This document shows positions 27,555-34,553 of a DNA stretch of 34,553 nt, piece after piece (position 1 is the stretch's first letter; each line of letters begins with the position of its first letter). Where the stretch lies: assembly GCF_008312835.1 (NCBI RefSeq), contig NZ_VSKS01000035.1, positions 1 through 34,553 of the forward strand, in the 5' to 3' direction. This stretch comes from Streptomyces marokkonensis. Its GTDB lineage: Bacteria; Actinomycetota; Actinomycetes; Streptomycetales; Streptomycetaceae. The position numbers were made by a program, and so were the translations under genes. The notes below the pieces were generated by a model that was not told the origin of the DNA, ran no database searches, and worked only from the letters and a program-made list of their open reading frames with translations.

Positions 27555-28703
27555 TTAGCTAATCGTTACCTGGCGTGACCTGGCACACAACGCGGCCAGA
27601 GCCTCGGTGGTCACGGGCGAAACCACACCCTCCTCGGTGACGATCGCCGTCACCAGCTCCGGTGGTGTCACGTCGAACGCCGGGTTGTACGCCTGGGTCC
27701 CCAGGGGCGCCACCGGGATCCCGCCTCCCGCCTCCGTTCCGGCCACCGGCACCTGCGGTGCCGTGATCTCCGTCACCTCGTGGCCGGGTCGCTGCTCCAC
27801 CTCGATGGACGCCCCGTCCGGCGTCCGGGGATCCACCGTGGTCACCGGTGCCACCACGATGAACGGCACATGGTGGTACCGCGCGAGCACCGCGAGCGGA
27901 TAGCTTCCCACCTTGTTCGCCACCGACCCGTCGGCCGCGATGCGGTCCGCCCCGACGAGGACCGCGTCCACCTCGCCCGCCGCGAACAGCGATCCCGCCG
28001 CGTTGTCGGTGAGCAGGGTGTACGGCATGCCGCTGCGGGCCGCCTCGTATGCCGTCAGACGAGCACCCTGCAGCAACGGGCGCGTTTCGTCCACCCACAG
28101 GCGCCTGAGCCGTCCCTCCCGGTGCGCCGCCAGCGCCACCGCGAACGCCGTCCCCTCCCCGCCCGACACCAGCGAACCGGTGTTGCAGTGCGTGAGGATC
28201 CGGTGCTGCCCGCCGGGCAGCATCTCGTCCAGCAGCGCCAGCCCGTGCTCGGCCATCCGGGCGCTGGCCTCGGCGTCCTCCCGGTGCAGTTGCCGGGCCG
28301 CGTCCAGTGCGGCCACGGCCGCCTGCCGGGAGTCCCCGCCACGGGCGAGCACGGCCTGATGGGCGGTGTGCGCCCGGCGCACCCCGACGGAGAGGTTCAC
28401 CGCCGTGGGCCGGGCGCTCTCCAGCGCCGCCGCCGCGTCGTCCACGTCGAAGCCCCGTACCGCCGCGAGCGCGACGCCGTAGGCGCCCGCGATGCCCAGC
28501 AGGGGGGCACCCCGCACGGCGAGCGAGCGAATCGCCTCCACCAGCGCCGGCGCATCCGTACAGACGAGTTCGACCTCCTCGGCCGGCAGCCTCGTCTGGT
28601 CGAGCAGGACCAGGACGGGACCCTCCGGCGGCTCTTCCCAGCGCAGTGCCGGGATCTCGGTCGGCCGCTTGTTGTCGCCGCTGTGTGCGTACTGATCAGC
28701 CAT
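27555..28703 (-). CDS. mtnA: Methylthioribose-1-phosphate isomerase
   Basis: A 382-residue cytoplasmic isomerase that converts 5-methylthioribose-1-phosphate to the ribulose form in the methionine salvage pathway. It belongs to the eIF2B-alpha-like family. Key segments are VRGAP (63-67, phosphate contact), THCNTGSLVSGG with catalytic Cys173, and VGADRIAADGSVANKVG with catalytic Asp253. The length and ends are complete, with GTQAYNPAFDVTPPELVTAIVTEEGV near the C-terminus. No other salvage gene is in the window. Its TAA stop is 4 nt before mtrA, tying a metabolic gene to the two-component operon. It is divergent from the membrane-protein operon across 140 bp. Confidence 0.95.
   Translation of the reverse strand: MADQYAHSGDNKRPTEIPALRWEEPPEGPVLVLLDQTRLPAEEVELVCTDAPALVEAIRSLAVRGAPLLGIAGAYGVALAAVRGFDVDDAAAALESARPTAVNLSVGVRRAHTAHQAVLARGGDSRQAAVAALDAARQLHREDAEASARMAEHGLALLDEMLPGGQHRILTHCNTGSLVSGGEGTAFAVALAAHREGRLRRLWVDETRPLLQGARLTAYEAARSGMPYTLLTDNAAGSLFAAGEVDAVLVGADRIAADGSVANKVGSYPLAVLARYHHVPFIVVAPVTTVDPRTPDGASIEVEQRPGHEVTEITAPQVPVAGTEAGGGIPVAPLGTQAYNPAFDVTPPELVTAIVTEEGVVSPVTTEALAALCARSRQVTIS
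27565..27584 (-). promoter_or_regulatory. Tandem GTnAC repeat upstream of mtrA
   Basis: Two adjacent 10-bp units, GTTACCTGGC (27565-27574) and GTGACCTGGC (27575-27584), differ at one base. On the minus strand this reads GTCAC-N5-GTAAC, the GTnAC half-site type associated with MtrA and GlnR binding in Streptomyces. It lies within the last codons of mtnA, 15-34 nt upstream of the mtrA start, suggesting autoregulation. Confidence 0.35.
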
Positions 28704-28843
28704 GCCGTCAGTCTGCCCCCTCTCGCCCCGACAATTGAAGGTACGCAGCCCTCACCTCGGCCGGTCCGTTGATGACCACCCCATGGCACGATGGCTGCCA
28801 AGCTGCCGCCGCGACCGCGGACGGGCACCGTGAAGGAGCGACG

Positions 28844-30151
28844 ATGAACGACACTCCGGGCTGGGCCTCGCCCGGATCCGCCCCGTCCGAAAGGCAGGAA
28901 CCGGGCGCGTCCGGACCCGCCGAGCCCGCCGGCAGCCCGGACCCCGAGCAGCCCGCCGACCGGCCCCGGCAGCCGGACCCGGGCATGAAGTGGTCCAAGG
29001 ACCAGCCACCGGCCGGCCAGTGGTCCGCACCCACCGGCCCCGGCCAGGCCGCCCCGCCCCCGCCGTCCGGCCCTGGCTGGGGCACCCCGCCCCCCGGCGG
29101 CTACGGAGGCGGCCCGGGCGGACCCGGCGGTCACGGTTCCTGGGGAGGCGGCTGGGGAGGTCCCCCGCCCGCGGCCAAGCCCGGCGTCATCCCGCTCCGC
29201 CCGCTCGGCGTGGGCGAGATCCTCGACGGCGCCGTCTCCACCATGCGCACCTACTGGCGCACGGTCCTCGGGATCGCGCTGACCGTCGCCGTCCTCACCG
29301 AGATCGTCGTCGTCCTGCTCCAGGGCCTCGTCCTGGACGACTCCAGCACCGAGGCCCTCAACGACCCCAGCGCCACGCTCAGCGAGCTGACCGACGCCAT
29401 GGGCGACGCCCTGTTCAACTCCGGCGTGGTCTTCCTGGTCACCCTGGTCGGCACCGTCGCCGCCACCGCCCTGCTCACCACCGTCACCAGCCGCGCGGTA
29501 CTCGGCAGACCGGTCACCACCGGTGACGCCTGGCGCGACGCGCGCCCCCAGATCGTCAAGCTGTTCGGCCTGATCTGCCTGCTGCTGCTCATCGCCGCCG
29601 GCATCATCACCGTGGGCGCGCTGCCCGGCTTCCTCGTGACCGTGGCGGCGGGCGGCGAGGTCGGCATCGCGCTGACCGTCCTCGGCCTCATCTGCGCCGG
29701 TGTTCTCGCCCTGTGGCTGATGATCCGCTTCTCGCTGGCGTCGCCCACGCTGATGCTGGAGAAGCAGGGCATCGTGAAGGCGATGAGCCGCTCCGCCAAA
29801 CTGGTCCGCGGCTCCTGGTGGCGGGTGTTCGGCATCCAGCTGCTCGCGACGATCATCGCCAACGTCGTCGCGTCGATCATCGTCATCCCCTTCACCTTCC
29901 TCGCCTCGGCCCTCAGCGGGGACGGCGTCACCGGCTTCCTCGACAGCGCCGGCGGCGACATCGGGTGGACGTTCCTCATCGTCAGCGGCATCGGCTCGGT
30001 CATCGGCTCCATGATCACGTTCCCGATCACGGCCGGCGTCACCGTGCTGCTCTACATCGACCAGCGCATCCGCCGCGAGGCCCTCGACCTCGAACTGGCC
30101 CGCGCCGCAGGCGTCCGGGACCACGGCCCCGGCACCACCCCGGGGAGCTGA
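28844..30151 (+). CDS. Pro/Gly-rich membrane protein, GDPD-membrane/DUF7847-like
   Basis: A 435-residue protein. Residues 1 to about 105 are a disordered Pro/Gly/Ser cytoplasmic arm (for example GGYGGGPGGPGGHG). The rest contains about six hydrophobic spans, opening with IPLRPLGVGEILDGAVSTMRTYWRTVLG, the signature start of the actinobacterial family related to the membrane domain of glycerophosphodiester phosphodiesterases (PF10110/DUF7847). No phosphodiesterase catalytic domain is present, so it is not an enzyme of that type. The ATG at 28844 has GAAGGAG (28832-28838) 5 nt upstream. It heads a five-gene operon with DUF4129, DUF4350, MoxR and DUF58 and may be the membrane platform of that complex; this role is an inference. 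Confidence 0.75.
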   Translation: MNDTPGWASPGSAPSERQEPGASGPAEPAGSPDPEQPADRPRQPDPGMKWSKDQPPAGQWSAPTGPGQAAPPPPSGPGWGTPPPGGYGGGPGGPGGHGSWGGGWGGPPPAAKPGVIPLRPLGVGEILDGAVSTMRTYWRTVLGIALTVAVLTEIVVVLLQGLVLDDSSTEALNDPSATLSELTDAMGDALFNSGVVFLVTLVGTVAATALLTTVTSRAVLGRPVTTGDAWRDARPQIVKLFGLICLLLLIAAGIITVGALPGFLVTVAAGGEVGIALTVLGLICAGVLALWLMIRFSLASPTLMLEKQGIVKAMSRSAKLVRGSWWRVFGIQLLATIIANVVASIIVIPFTFLASALSGDGVTGFLDSAGGDIGWTFLIVSGIGSVIGSMITFPITAGVTVLLYIDQRIRREALDLELARAAGVRDHGPGTTPGS

Positions 30152-30155
30152 TGCG

Positions 30156-30902
30156 GTGACCGTCACGGGGGGAGTTCCGACATCCGCGCAGGCCCTTTCC
30201 GCGGCCGCCGACACGGCCGTACGCCTGCTGCCGCGCGGCGACGACGAGCCGCCCGTCACCCTCCCGCGTGACCCCGCGCGGGAGGCGGCCCGGCGCGAGC
30301 TGTCCAAACGCATGTACCACGAGAACGACCCCAGCTGGTTCCAGCGGGCCCTCGACGCCTTCTGGGAGTGGGTCGGCAAGCTGTTCGACGCCGCCTCCAC
30401 CGCGACACCCGGCGGCACACTCGGCCTGATCGTCGTCATCGCGGCCGCGATCGCCGTCCTGGGCGCCCTGTGGTGGCGCCTGGGCACCCCACGCCGCGAG
30501 CCCGCCTCGGTGCCCGCCCTGTTCGACGACCGCCCCCGCAGCGCCGCCGAACACCGCGCGGCCGCCGAGGCGCACGCCGCCCAGGGCCACTGGAACCAGG
30601 CCGTCCGGGAACGCATGCGGGCCATCGTCCGCGCCCTGGAGGAACGCGCCCTGCTCGACATCCGCCCCGGCCGCACCGCCGACGAGGCCGCCGCGGAAGC
30701 CGGCCGCGCCCTGCCCGCCCACACCGACCGGCTGCACGGCGCCGCCCGCGCCTTCGACGACGTGACATACGGCGGCAGGACCGCGACGGAACAGACGTAC
30801 CGGCGGATCGCCGAACTCGACCGCGACCTGGAGCGCGCCAAACCGCAGCTCGCCGGCAGCGGCACCCTGAGTACGGACACCCGCCGGGGAGCCGCCGGAT
30901 GA
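30156..30902 (+). CDS. DUF4129 membrane protein
   Basis: A 248-residue protein with one clear span (about 86-108, LGLIVVIAAAIAVLGALWW) between an extracytoplasmic-type N-terminal part and a cytoplasmic DUF4129 domain (PF13559). The first part includes ELSKRMYHENDPSWFQRALDAF; the DUF4129 domain includes AFDDVTYGGRTATEQTYRRIAELD. DUF4129 proteins commonly accompany MoxR ATPases and transglutaminase-like or DUF58 proteins; molecular function is unknown. The GTG start at 30156 follows GGGGAG (30142-30147) with 8 nt spacing, 4 bp after the preceding stop. Its stop overlaps the next start by 4 bp. Confidence 0.8.
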   Translation: MTVTGGVPTSAQALSAAADTAVRLLPRGDDEPPVTLPRDPAREAARRELSKRMYHENDPSWFQRALDAFWEWVGKLFDAASTATPGGTLGLIVVIAAAIAVLGALWWRLGTPRREPASVPALFDDRPRSAAEHRAAAEAHAAQGHWNQAVRERMRAIVRALEERALLDIRPGRTADEAAAEAGRALPAHTDRLHGAARAFDDVTYGGRTATEQTYRRIAELDRDLERAKPQLAGSGTLSTDTRRGAAG

Positions 30903-32095
30903 CGACCGAGGCCACGCTCCCGTCCACCTCGGCCTCGCCCACCGCCCGCCAGGTGTGGACCCGCGCGCGAGGCGTCGCCCTCGCCCTGGTTCTGCTGCTC
31001 GTGGCGGCCGTCGCGATCGCCGTGGTCCGCTCCGACGCCCGTCACGGCGAACTCGACCCGCGGTCCGCCGACCCCTACGGCAGCCGCGCCGTCGCCGAAC
31101 TCCTGGCCGACCGGGGTGTCGACACCCGCGTGGTCACCACCCTCGACGAGGCCGCCGCTGCGGCCGGCCCCGACACCACGCTGCTGGTGGCGGTCCCCGA
31201 CCTGCTGACCGCCAGCCAGCAGACCCGGCTGCACGCCGCCTTCGTCCAGTCCGGCGGCCGCACCGTCCTGGTCTCCTCCGGCAGCTCCTCCGTCGAACGT
31301 CTCGCCCCCGGCGTCACCGCCGACCCCGCCACCAGCTTCGACTCCACCCTCGACCCCGACTGCGAGCTGCCCGCCGCCCGGCGCGCCGGCAGCGCCGACA
31401 CGGGCGGCATCCGCTACACCACCACCCACCTCAACGCCGACGAGTGTTACACGAGCGAGCGGCTGGCCACCCTGCTGCGTCTCCCGGCGCCCTCCGGGGA
31501 CGGCGACACCGTCCTCCTGGGCTCGCCCGACATCCTCCTCAACGACCGCCTGGACCGGCACGGCAACGCCTCGCTCGCCCTGCAACTCCTCGGTTCCCGC
31601 CCCCATCTTGTCTGGTACCTCCCCTCGCTCGCCGACGCCTCCGCCGCCTCCGAGGAGGGCGAGCGCGGCCTCTTCGACCTGCTCCCCTCCGGCTGGCTGT
31701 GGGGCACCCTGCAACTCTTCATCGCCGCGGCCCTGGCCGCCCTGTGGCGGGCCCGCCGGCTCGGCCCCCTGGTCCCCGAAAAACTCCCCGTGGCGATCCG
31801 CGCCTCCGAAACCGTCGAAGGCCGCGCACGCCTCTACCGCAAGGCGAACGCCCGCGACCGCGCGGCCGCCGCTCTCCGCTCCACCACCCGCACCCGCCTC
31901 GCCCCCCTCGTCGGCGTCCCCGCCCCCCAGGCACACGCGCCCGAGGCCCTCCTCCCCGCGCTGTCCGCCCACCTCCAGGGCGACGGACAGTCCCTGCACA
32001 CCCTCCTCTTCGGCCCGCCCCCCGGCGACGACGCAGCACTCATCAAGCTCGCCGACCAACTCGACGCCCTCGAAAGAGAGGTACGCCGTCCATGA
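30899..32095 (+). CDS. DUF4350 membrane protein
   Basis: A 398-residue protein with an N-terminal span (about 25-43), an extracytoplasmic DUF4350 domain (from DPYGSRAVAELLADRGVDT to about residue 250) and a second span near 264-283 (GWLWGTLQLFIAAALAALW). The C-terminal cytoplasmic part is Arg-rich (LYRKANARDRAAAALR). DUF4350 has the fold of a class I glutamine amidotransferase-like or ThuA-like domain in related proteins, but I see no catalytic Cys-His pair that would prove activity. The ATGA start overlaps the DUF4129 stop, and its stop overlaps the moxR start. The open frame upstream of 30899 is an out-of-frame artefact. Confidence 0.8.
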   Translation: MTTEATLPSTSASPTARQVWTRARGVALALVLLLVAAVAIAVVRSDARHGELDPRSADPYGSRAVAELLADRGVDTRVVTTLDEAAAAAGPDTTLLVAVPDLLTASQQTRLHAAFVQSGGRTVLVSSGSSSVERLAPGVTADPATSFDSTLDPDCELPAARRAGSADTGGIRYTTTHLNADECYTSERLATLLRLPAPSGDGDTVLLGSPDILLNDRLDRHGNASLALQLLGSRPHLVWYLPSLADASAASEEGERGLFDLLPSGWLWGTLQLFIAAALAALWRARRLGPLVPEKLPVAIRASETVEGRARLYRKANARDRAAAALRSTTRTRLAPLVGVPAPQAHAPEALLPALSAHLQGDGQSLHTLLFGPPPGDDAALIKLADQLDALEREVRRP

Positions 32096-33084
32096 TGGAC
32101 CCGACCACTGACAACGCCGCGCACACCGGGGACCCGGCCGCCGCCCGGGCCTCCCTGGAGGCCCTGCGCGCCGAGATCGCCAAGGCCGTGGTCGGCCAGG
32201 ACCCCGCGGTGACCGGCCTCGTCGTCGCCCTGCTCTGCCGCGGCCACGTCCTCCTCGAAGGCGTCCCCGGCGTCGCCAAGACCCTCCTGGTGCGCGCCCT
32301 CGCCGCCACCCTCGAACTCGACACCAAACGCGTCCAGTTCACCCCCGACCTGATGCCGAGCGACGTCACCGGCTCCCTGGTCTACGACGCCCGCACCACG
32401 GAGTTCTCCTTCCAGCCCGGACCCGTCTTCACCAACCTCCTCCTCGCGGACGAGATCAACCGCACCCCGCCGAAGACCCAGTCGTCCCTGCTGGAGGCCA
32501 TGGAGGAACGCCAGGTCACCGTCGACGGCACCCCACGCCCCCTCCCCGACCCCTTCCTGGTCGCCGCGACCCAGAACCCCGTCGAGTACGAGGGCACCTA
32601 CCCCCTCCCCGAAGCGCAGCTCGACCGCTTCCTCCTCAAACTCACCATCCCCCTCCCCTCCCGCCAGGACGAGATCGACGTCCTCACCCGCCACGCCGAG
32701 GGCTTCAACCCGCGCGATCTGCGCGCCGCCGGCGTACGCCCCGTCGCGAACGCCGCCGACCTGGAAGCCGCCCGCCACGCGGTCGCCGAAACGACCATCT
32801 CCCCCGAGATCACCGCCTATGTCGTGGACATCTGCCGCGCCACCCGCGAGTCGCCCTCCCTCACCCTGGGCGTCTCCCCGCGAGGTGCCACCGCACTGCT
32901 CGCCACCGCCCGCGCCTGGGCCTGGCTGACCGGCCGCGACTACGTCATCCCCGACGACGTGAAGGCCCTCGCCCTCCCCACGCTCCGCCACCGCGTGCAG
33001 CTCCGCCCGGAGGCCGAGATGGAAGGCGTCACGACCGACTCGGTCATCAACGCGATCCTCTCCCACGTCCCCGTCCCCCGCTGA
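32092..33084 (+). CDS. MoxR-family AAA+ ATPase
   Basis: A 330-residue AAA_3 ATPase. Walker A is GVPGVAKT (57-64), Walker B LLLADEIN (116-123), sensor 1 in ATQNP, and the arginine finger region PLPEAQLDRF; the lid ends with the APE2220-type helices. MoxR proteins act as chaperones that activate or assemble protein complexes, often with a partner containing a von Willebrand factor A fold. Here that partner is the overlapping DUF58 gene. The first of two consecutive ATGs (32092) overlaps the DUF4350 stop and has GAGAGG about 10 nt upstream. The target of this ATPase is not known. Confidence 0.92.
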   Translation: MMDPTTDNAAHTGDPAAARASLEALRAEIAKAVVGQDPAVTGLVVALLCRGHVLLEGVPGVAKTLLVRALAATLELDTKRVQFTPDLMPSDVTGSLVYDARTTEFSFQPGPVFTNLLLADEINRTPPKTQSSLLEAMEERQVTVDGTPRPLPDPFLVAATQNPVEYEGTYPLPEAQLDRFLLKLTIPLPSRQDEIDVLTRHAEGFNPRDLRAAGVRPVANAADLEAARHAVAETTISPEITAYVVDICRATRESPSLTLGVSPRGATALLATARAWAWLTGRDYVIPDDVKALALPTLRHRVQLRPEAEMEGVTTDSVINAILSHVPVPR

Positions 33085-34394
33085 TGGCCCTCACCGGACG
33101 CGCCGCCCTGCTCGCGGCACTCGGCGCCCTCCCCGTCGGCATCTGGGAACCCGGCTGGACGGGCATCCTCGCCGTCAACGCCCCCCTCGCGGTGGCGTGC
33201 GCCTGCGACTTCGCCCTGGCCGCGCCGGTACGCAACCTCGGCCTGACCCGCTATGGAGACACCTCCGTACGCCTGGGCGACACCGCCGACGTCACCCTCA
33301 CGATCACCAACCCGTCCCGCCGCCCGCTCCGCGCCCGGATCCGCGACGCCTGGCCCCCGAGCAGCTGGCAGCCCGGCACGGAGGGGGAAGCCTCCCGCCA
33401 CCGCCTGGTGATCCCCGCGGGTGAACGCCGGCGCGTCACCACCCGTCTGCGCCCCACCCGCCGCGGCGACCGCCACGCCGACCGCGTCACCGTCCGCTCC
33501 TACGGCCCCCTCGGCCTCTTCGCCCGTCAGGGCACGCACAAGGTCCCGTGGGCCGTACGCGTCCTGCCGCCCTTCACCAGCCGCAAGCACCTGCCGTCCA
33601 AGCTGGCCCGGCTGCGCGACATGGACGGCCGCACCAGCGTCCTGACCCGAGGCGAGGGAACCGAGTTCGACAGCCTGCGTGAATACGTCCCCGGCGACGA
33701 CACCCGCTCCATCGACTGGCGCGCCACCGCCCGCCAGTCCGCGGTCGCGGTGCGCACCTGGCGTCCCGAACGCGACCGGCGCATCCTGCTCGTCCTCGAC
33801 ACCGGCCGCACCTCCGCGGGCCGCGTCGGAGACGCGCCCCGCCTGGACGCCTCCATGGACGCGGCCCTGCTTCTCGCAGCGCTCGCCTCCCGTGCCGGCG
33901 ACCGCGTCGACCTCCTGGCCTACGACCGTCACCTGCGCGCCCTCGTCCAGGGCCGCACGGCCGGCGACGTCCTGCCGTCCCTCGTCAACGCCATGGCCAC
34001 ACTCGAACCCGAGCTCGTCGAAACCGACGCCAGGGGCCTGACGGCCACCGCGCTCCGTACGGCACCACGCCGTTCCCTGATCGTCCTGCTCACCACGCTC
34101 GACGCGGCCCCGATCGAGGAGGGCCTCCTCCCCGTCCTGGCCCAGCTCACCCAGCGCCACACGGTCCTCCTGGCCTCGGTGGCAGACCCGCACACCGCCG
34201 ACATGGCCAAGGCACGTGGAAACACCGACGCCGTGTACGAGGCAGCCGCGGCAGCCCAGGCCCATGCGGAACGCGACCGCACCGCCGCGCAACTCCGCCG
34301 CCACGGCGTCACGGTCGTGGACGCGACACCGGACGACCTGGCACCGGCGCTGGCAGACGCGTATCTGGCACTGAAGGCGGCGGGACGCCTGTGA
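33084..34394 (+). CDS. DUF58 / VWA-like protein, MoxR partner
   Basis: A 436-residue protein. Two hydrophobic segments at the N-terminus (about 8-48) anchor it, followed by a beta-rich region and the DUF58 motif FDSLREYVPGDDTRSIDW (195-212). A VWA-like fold starts ILLVLDTGRT (about 234-243). The metal site DxSxS is degenerate here (Asp239-Thr-Gly-Arg-Thr). DUF58 proteins are the standard partners of MoxR ATPases. The TGATG overlap with moxR couples translation. This is the last gene of the operon; a 16-bp hairpin shared with the convergent 5S rRNA gene follows 50 nt downstream. Confidence 0.9.
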   Translation: MALTGRAALLAALGALPVGIWEPGWTGILAVNAPLAVACACDFALAAPVRNLGLTRYGDTSVRLGDTADVTLTITNPSRRPLRARIRDAWPPSSWQPGTEGEASRHRLVIPAGERRRVTTRLRPTRRGDRHADRVTVRSYGPLGLFARQGTHKVPWAVRVLPPFTSRKHLPSKLARLRDMDGRTSVLTRGEGTEFDSLREYVPGDDTRSIDWRATARQSAVAVRTWRPERDRRILLVLDTGRTSAGRVGDAPRLDASMDAALLLAALASRAGDRVDLLAYDRHLRALVQGRTAGDVLPSLVNAMATLEPELVETDARGLTATALRTAPRRSLIVLLTTLDAAPIEEGLLPVLAQLTQRHTVLLASVADPHTADMAKARGNTDAVYEAAAAAQAHAERDRTAAQLRRHGVTVVDATPDDLAPALADAYLALKAAGRL

Positions 34395-34444
34395 TGAGGG
34401 TCTGGGGGCGGGATTGAACGCCCTGCCCCTTCCTCCTGAAACGC

Positions 34445-34480
34445 AGAAAGCCCCCGTGCCGAATGGCACGGGGGCTTTCT
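34445..34480. terminator. Strong hairpin between DUF58 operon and rRNA operon
   Basis: A perfect 16-bp stem (34445-34460 with 34465-34480) encloses the loop GAAT. On the minus strand it follows the 5S rRNA end by about 8 nt and is flanked by short T-rich tracts (TTTCTGCGTTT), making it the rrn terminator. It also ends the plus-strand MoxR/DUF58 transcript. Confidence 0.9.
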
Positions 34481-34488
34481 CAATATTT

Positions 34489-34553
34489 GTTCGGCGGCGT
34501 CCTACTCTCCCACAGGGTCCCCCCTGCAGTACCATCGGCGCTGTAAGGCTTAG
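34489..34553 (-). rRNA. 5S ribosomal RNA, 3' portion (truncated by window)
   Basis: The minus strand reads CTAAGCCTTACAGCGCCGAT, then GGTACTGCAGGGGGGACCC, and closes GGAGAGTAGGACGCCGCCG-AAC. This is the 3' half of an actinobacterial 5S rRNA of the Streptomyces type. About 65 nt are present; the 5' part, and presumably the 23S and 16S genes, lie beyond the right edge. The exact 3' end could be 1-2 nt either way. Confidence 0.93.

Noticed and set aside
29060-29175. Possible short tandem DNA repeat in the Gly/Pro-rich arm
   Set aside because: It is amino-acid low complexity (Gly-Gly-Pro blocks) within a coding sequence, without a fixed DNA repeat unit.
28397-32059. A 1220-codon minus-strand frame opposite the MoxR operon
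   Set aside because: It covers four well-supported plus-strand genes with coupled starts and reads as Gly/Glu/Asp-rich low complexity.

Overview
This GC-rich window reads as chromosomal core DNA of a Streptomyces or a close relative. The evidence is extreme G/C preference at third codon positions, many GTG starts, perfect hairpin terminators without U-tracts, a Streptomyces-type 5S rRNA end, and the actinobacterial gene block mtrA-mtrB-lpqB-comF-hpf...secA. I saw no IS element, integrase, tRNA, CRISPR array or attachment site.

Layout. (1) 1-5379 (+) is a cell-wall glycopolymer cluster: the end of an ABC-2 exporter permease, its TagH-like ATPase, a GT2-like/TagF fusion and an intact GT2 glycosyltransferase. 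(2) 5457-14832 holds a polytopic GT-C-like membrane protein (-), a 1650-residue NAD-dependent glutamate dehydrogenase (-), a HAD hydrolase (-), a DUF6912-like protein (-) and an Rv3235-like protein (+). (3) 14923-17769 is secA (-), followed by a GNAT acetyltransferase (+), a YcaQ/AlkX-type DNA glycosylase (+) and an orphan NarL-type response regulator (-). (4) 20830-28703 (-), in transcription order, is mtnA, mtrA, mtrB, lpqB, comF, a probable uncalled small ORF, and hpf. (5) 28844-34394 (+) is a tightly coupled five-gene operon: Pro/Gly-rich membrane protein, DUF4129, DUF4350, MoxR AAA+ ATPase, DUF58. It runs head-on into (6) the 3' end of a 5S rRNA (-), with a strong hairpin between them.

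How the genes relate. Region 1 builds and exports a wall polymer. MtrAB-LpqB is the conserved envelope and development signalling system, SecA is the export motor, and Hpf dimerises ribosomes in stationary phase. The MoxR/DUF58/DUF4129/DUF4350 operon looks like a membrane-anchored AAA+ chaperone complex of unsettled function.

The observations most worth checking are: a 30-49 codon ORF directly upstream of hpf that contains two hairpins; a tandem GTnAC repeat lying inside the 3' end of mtnA just ahead of mtrA; a 9-bp inverted repeat in the leader of the orphan response regulator; a TagF fusion whose GT2 half has lost its catalytic motifs; and the MoxR operon itself. All coordinates and motif positions were read by eye; no database search or folding calculation was run.
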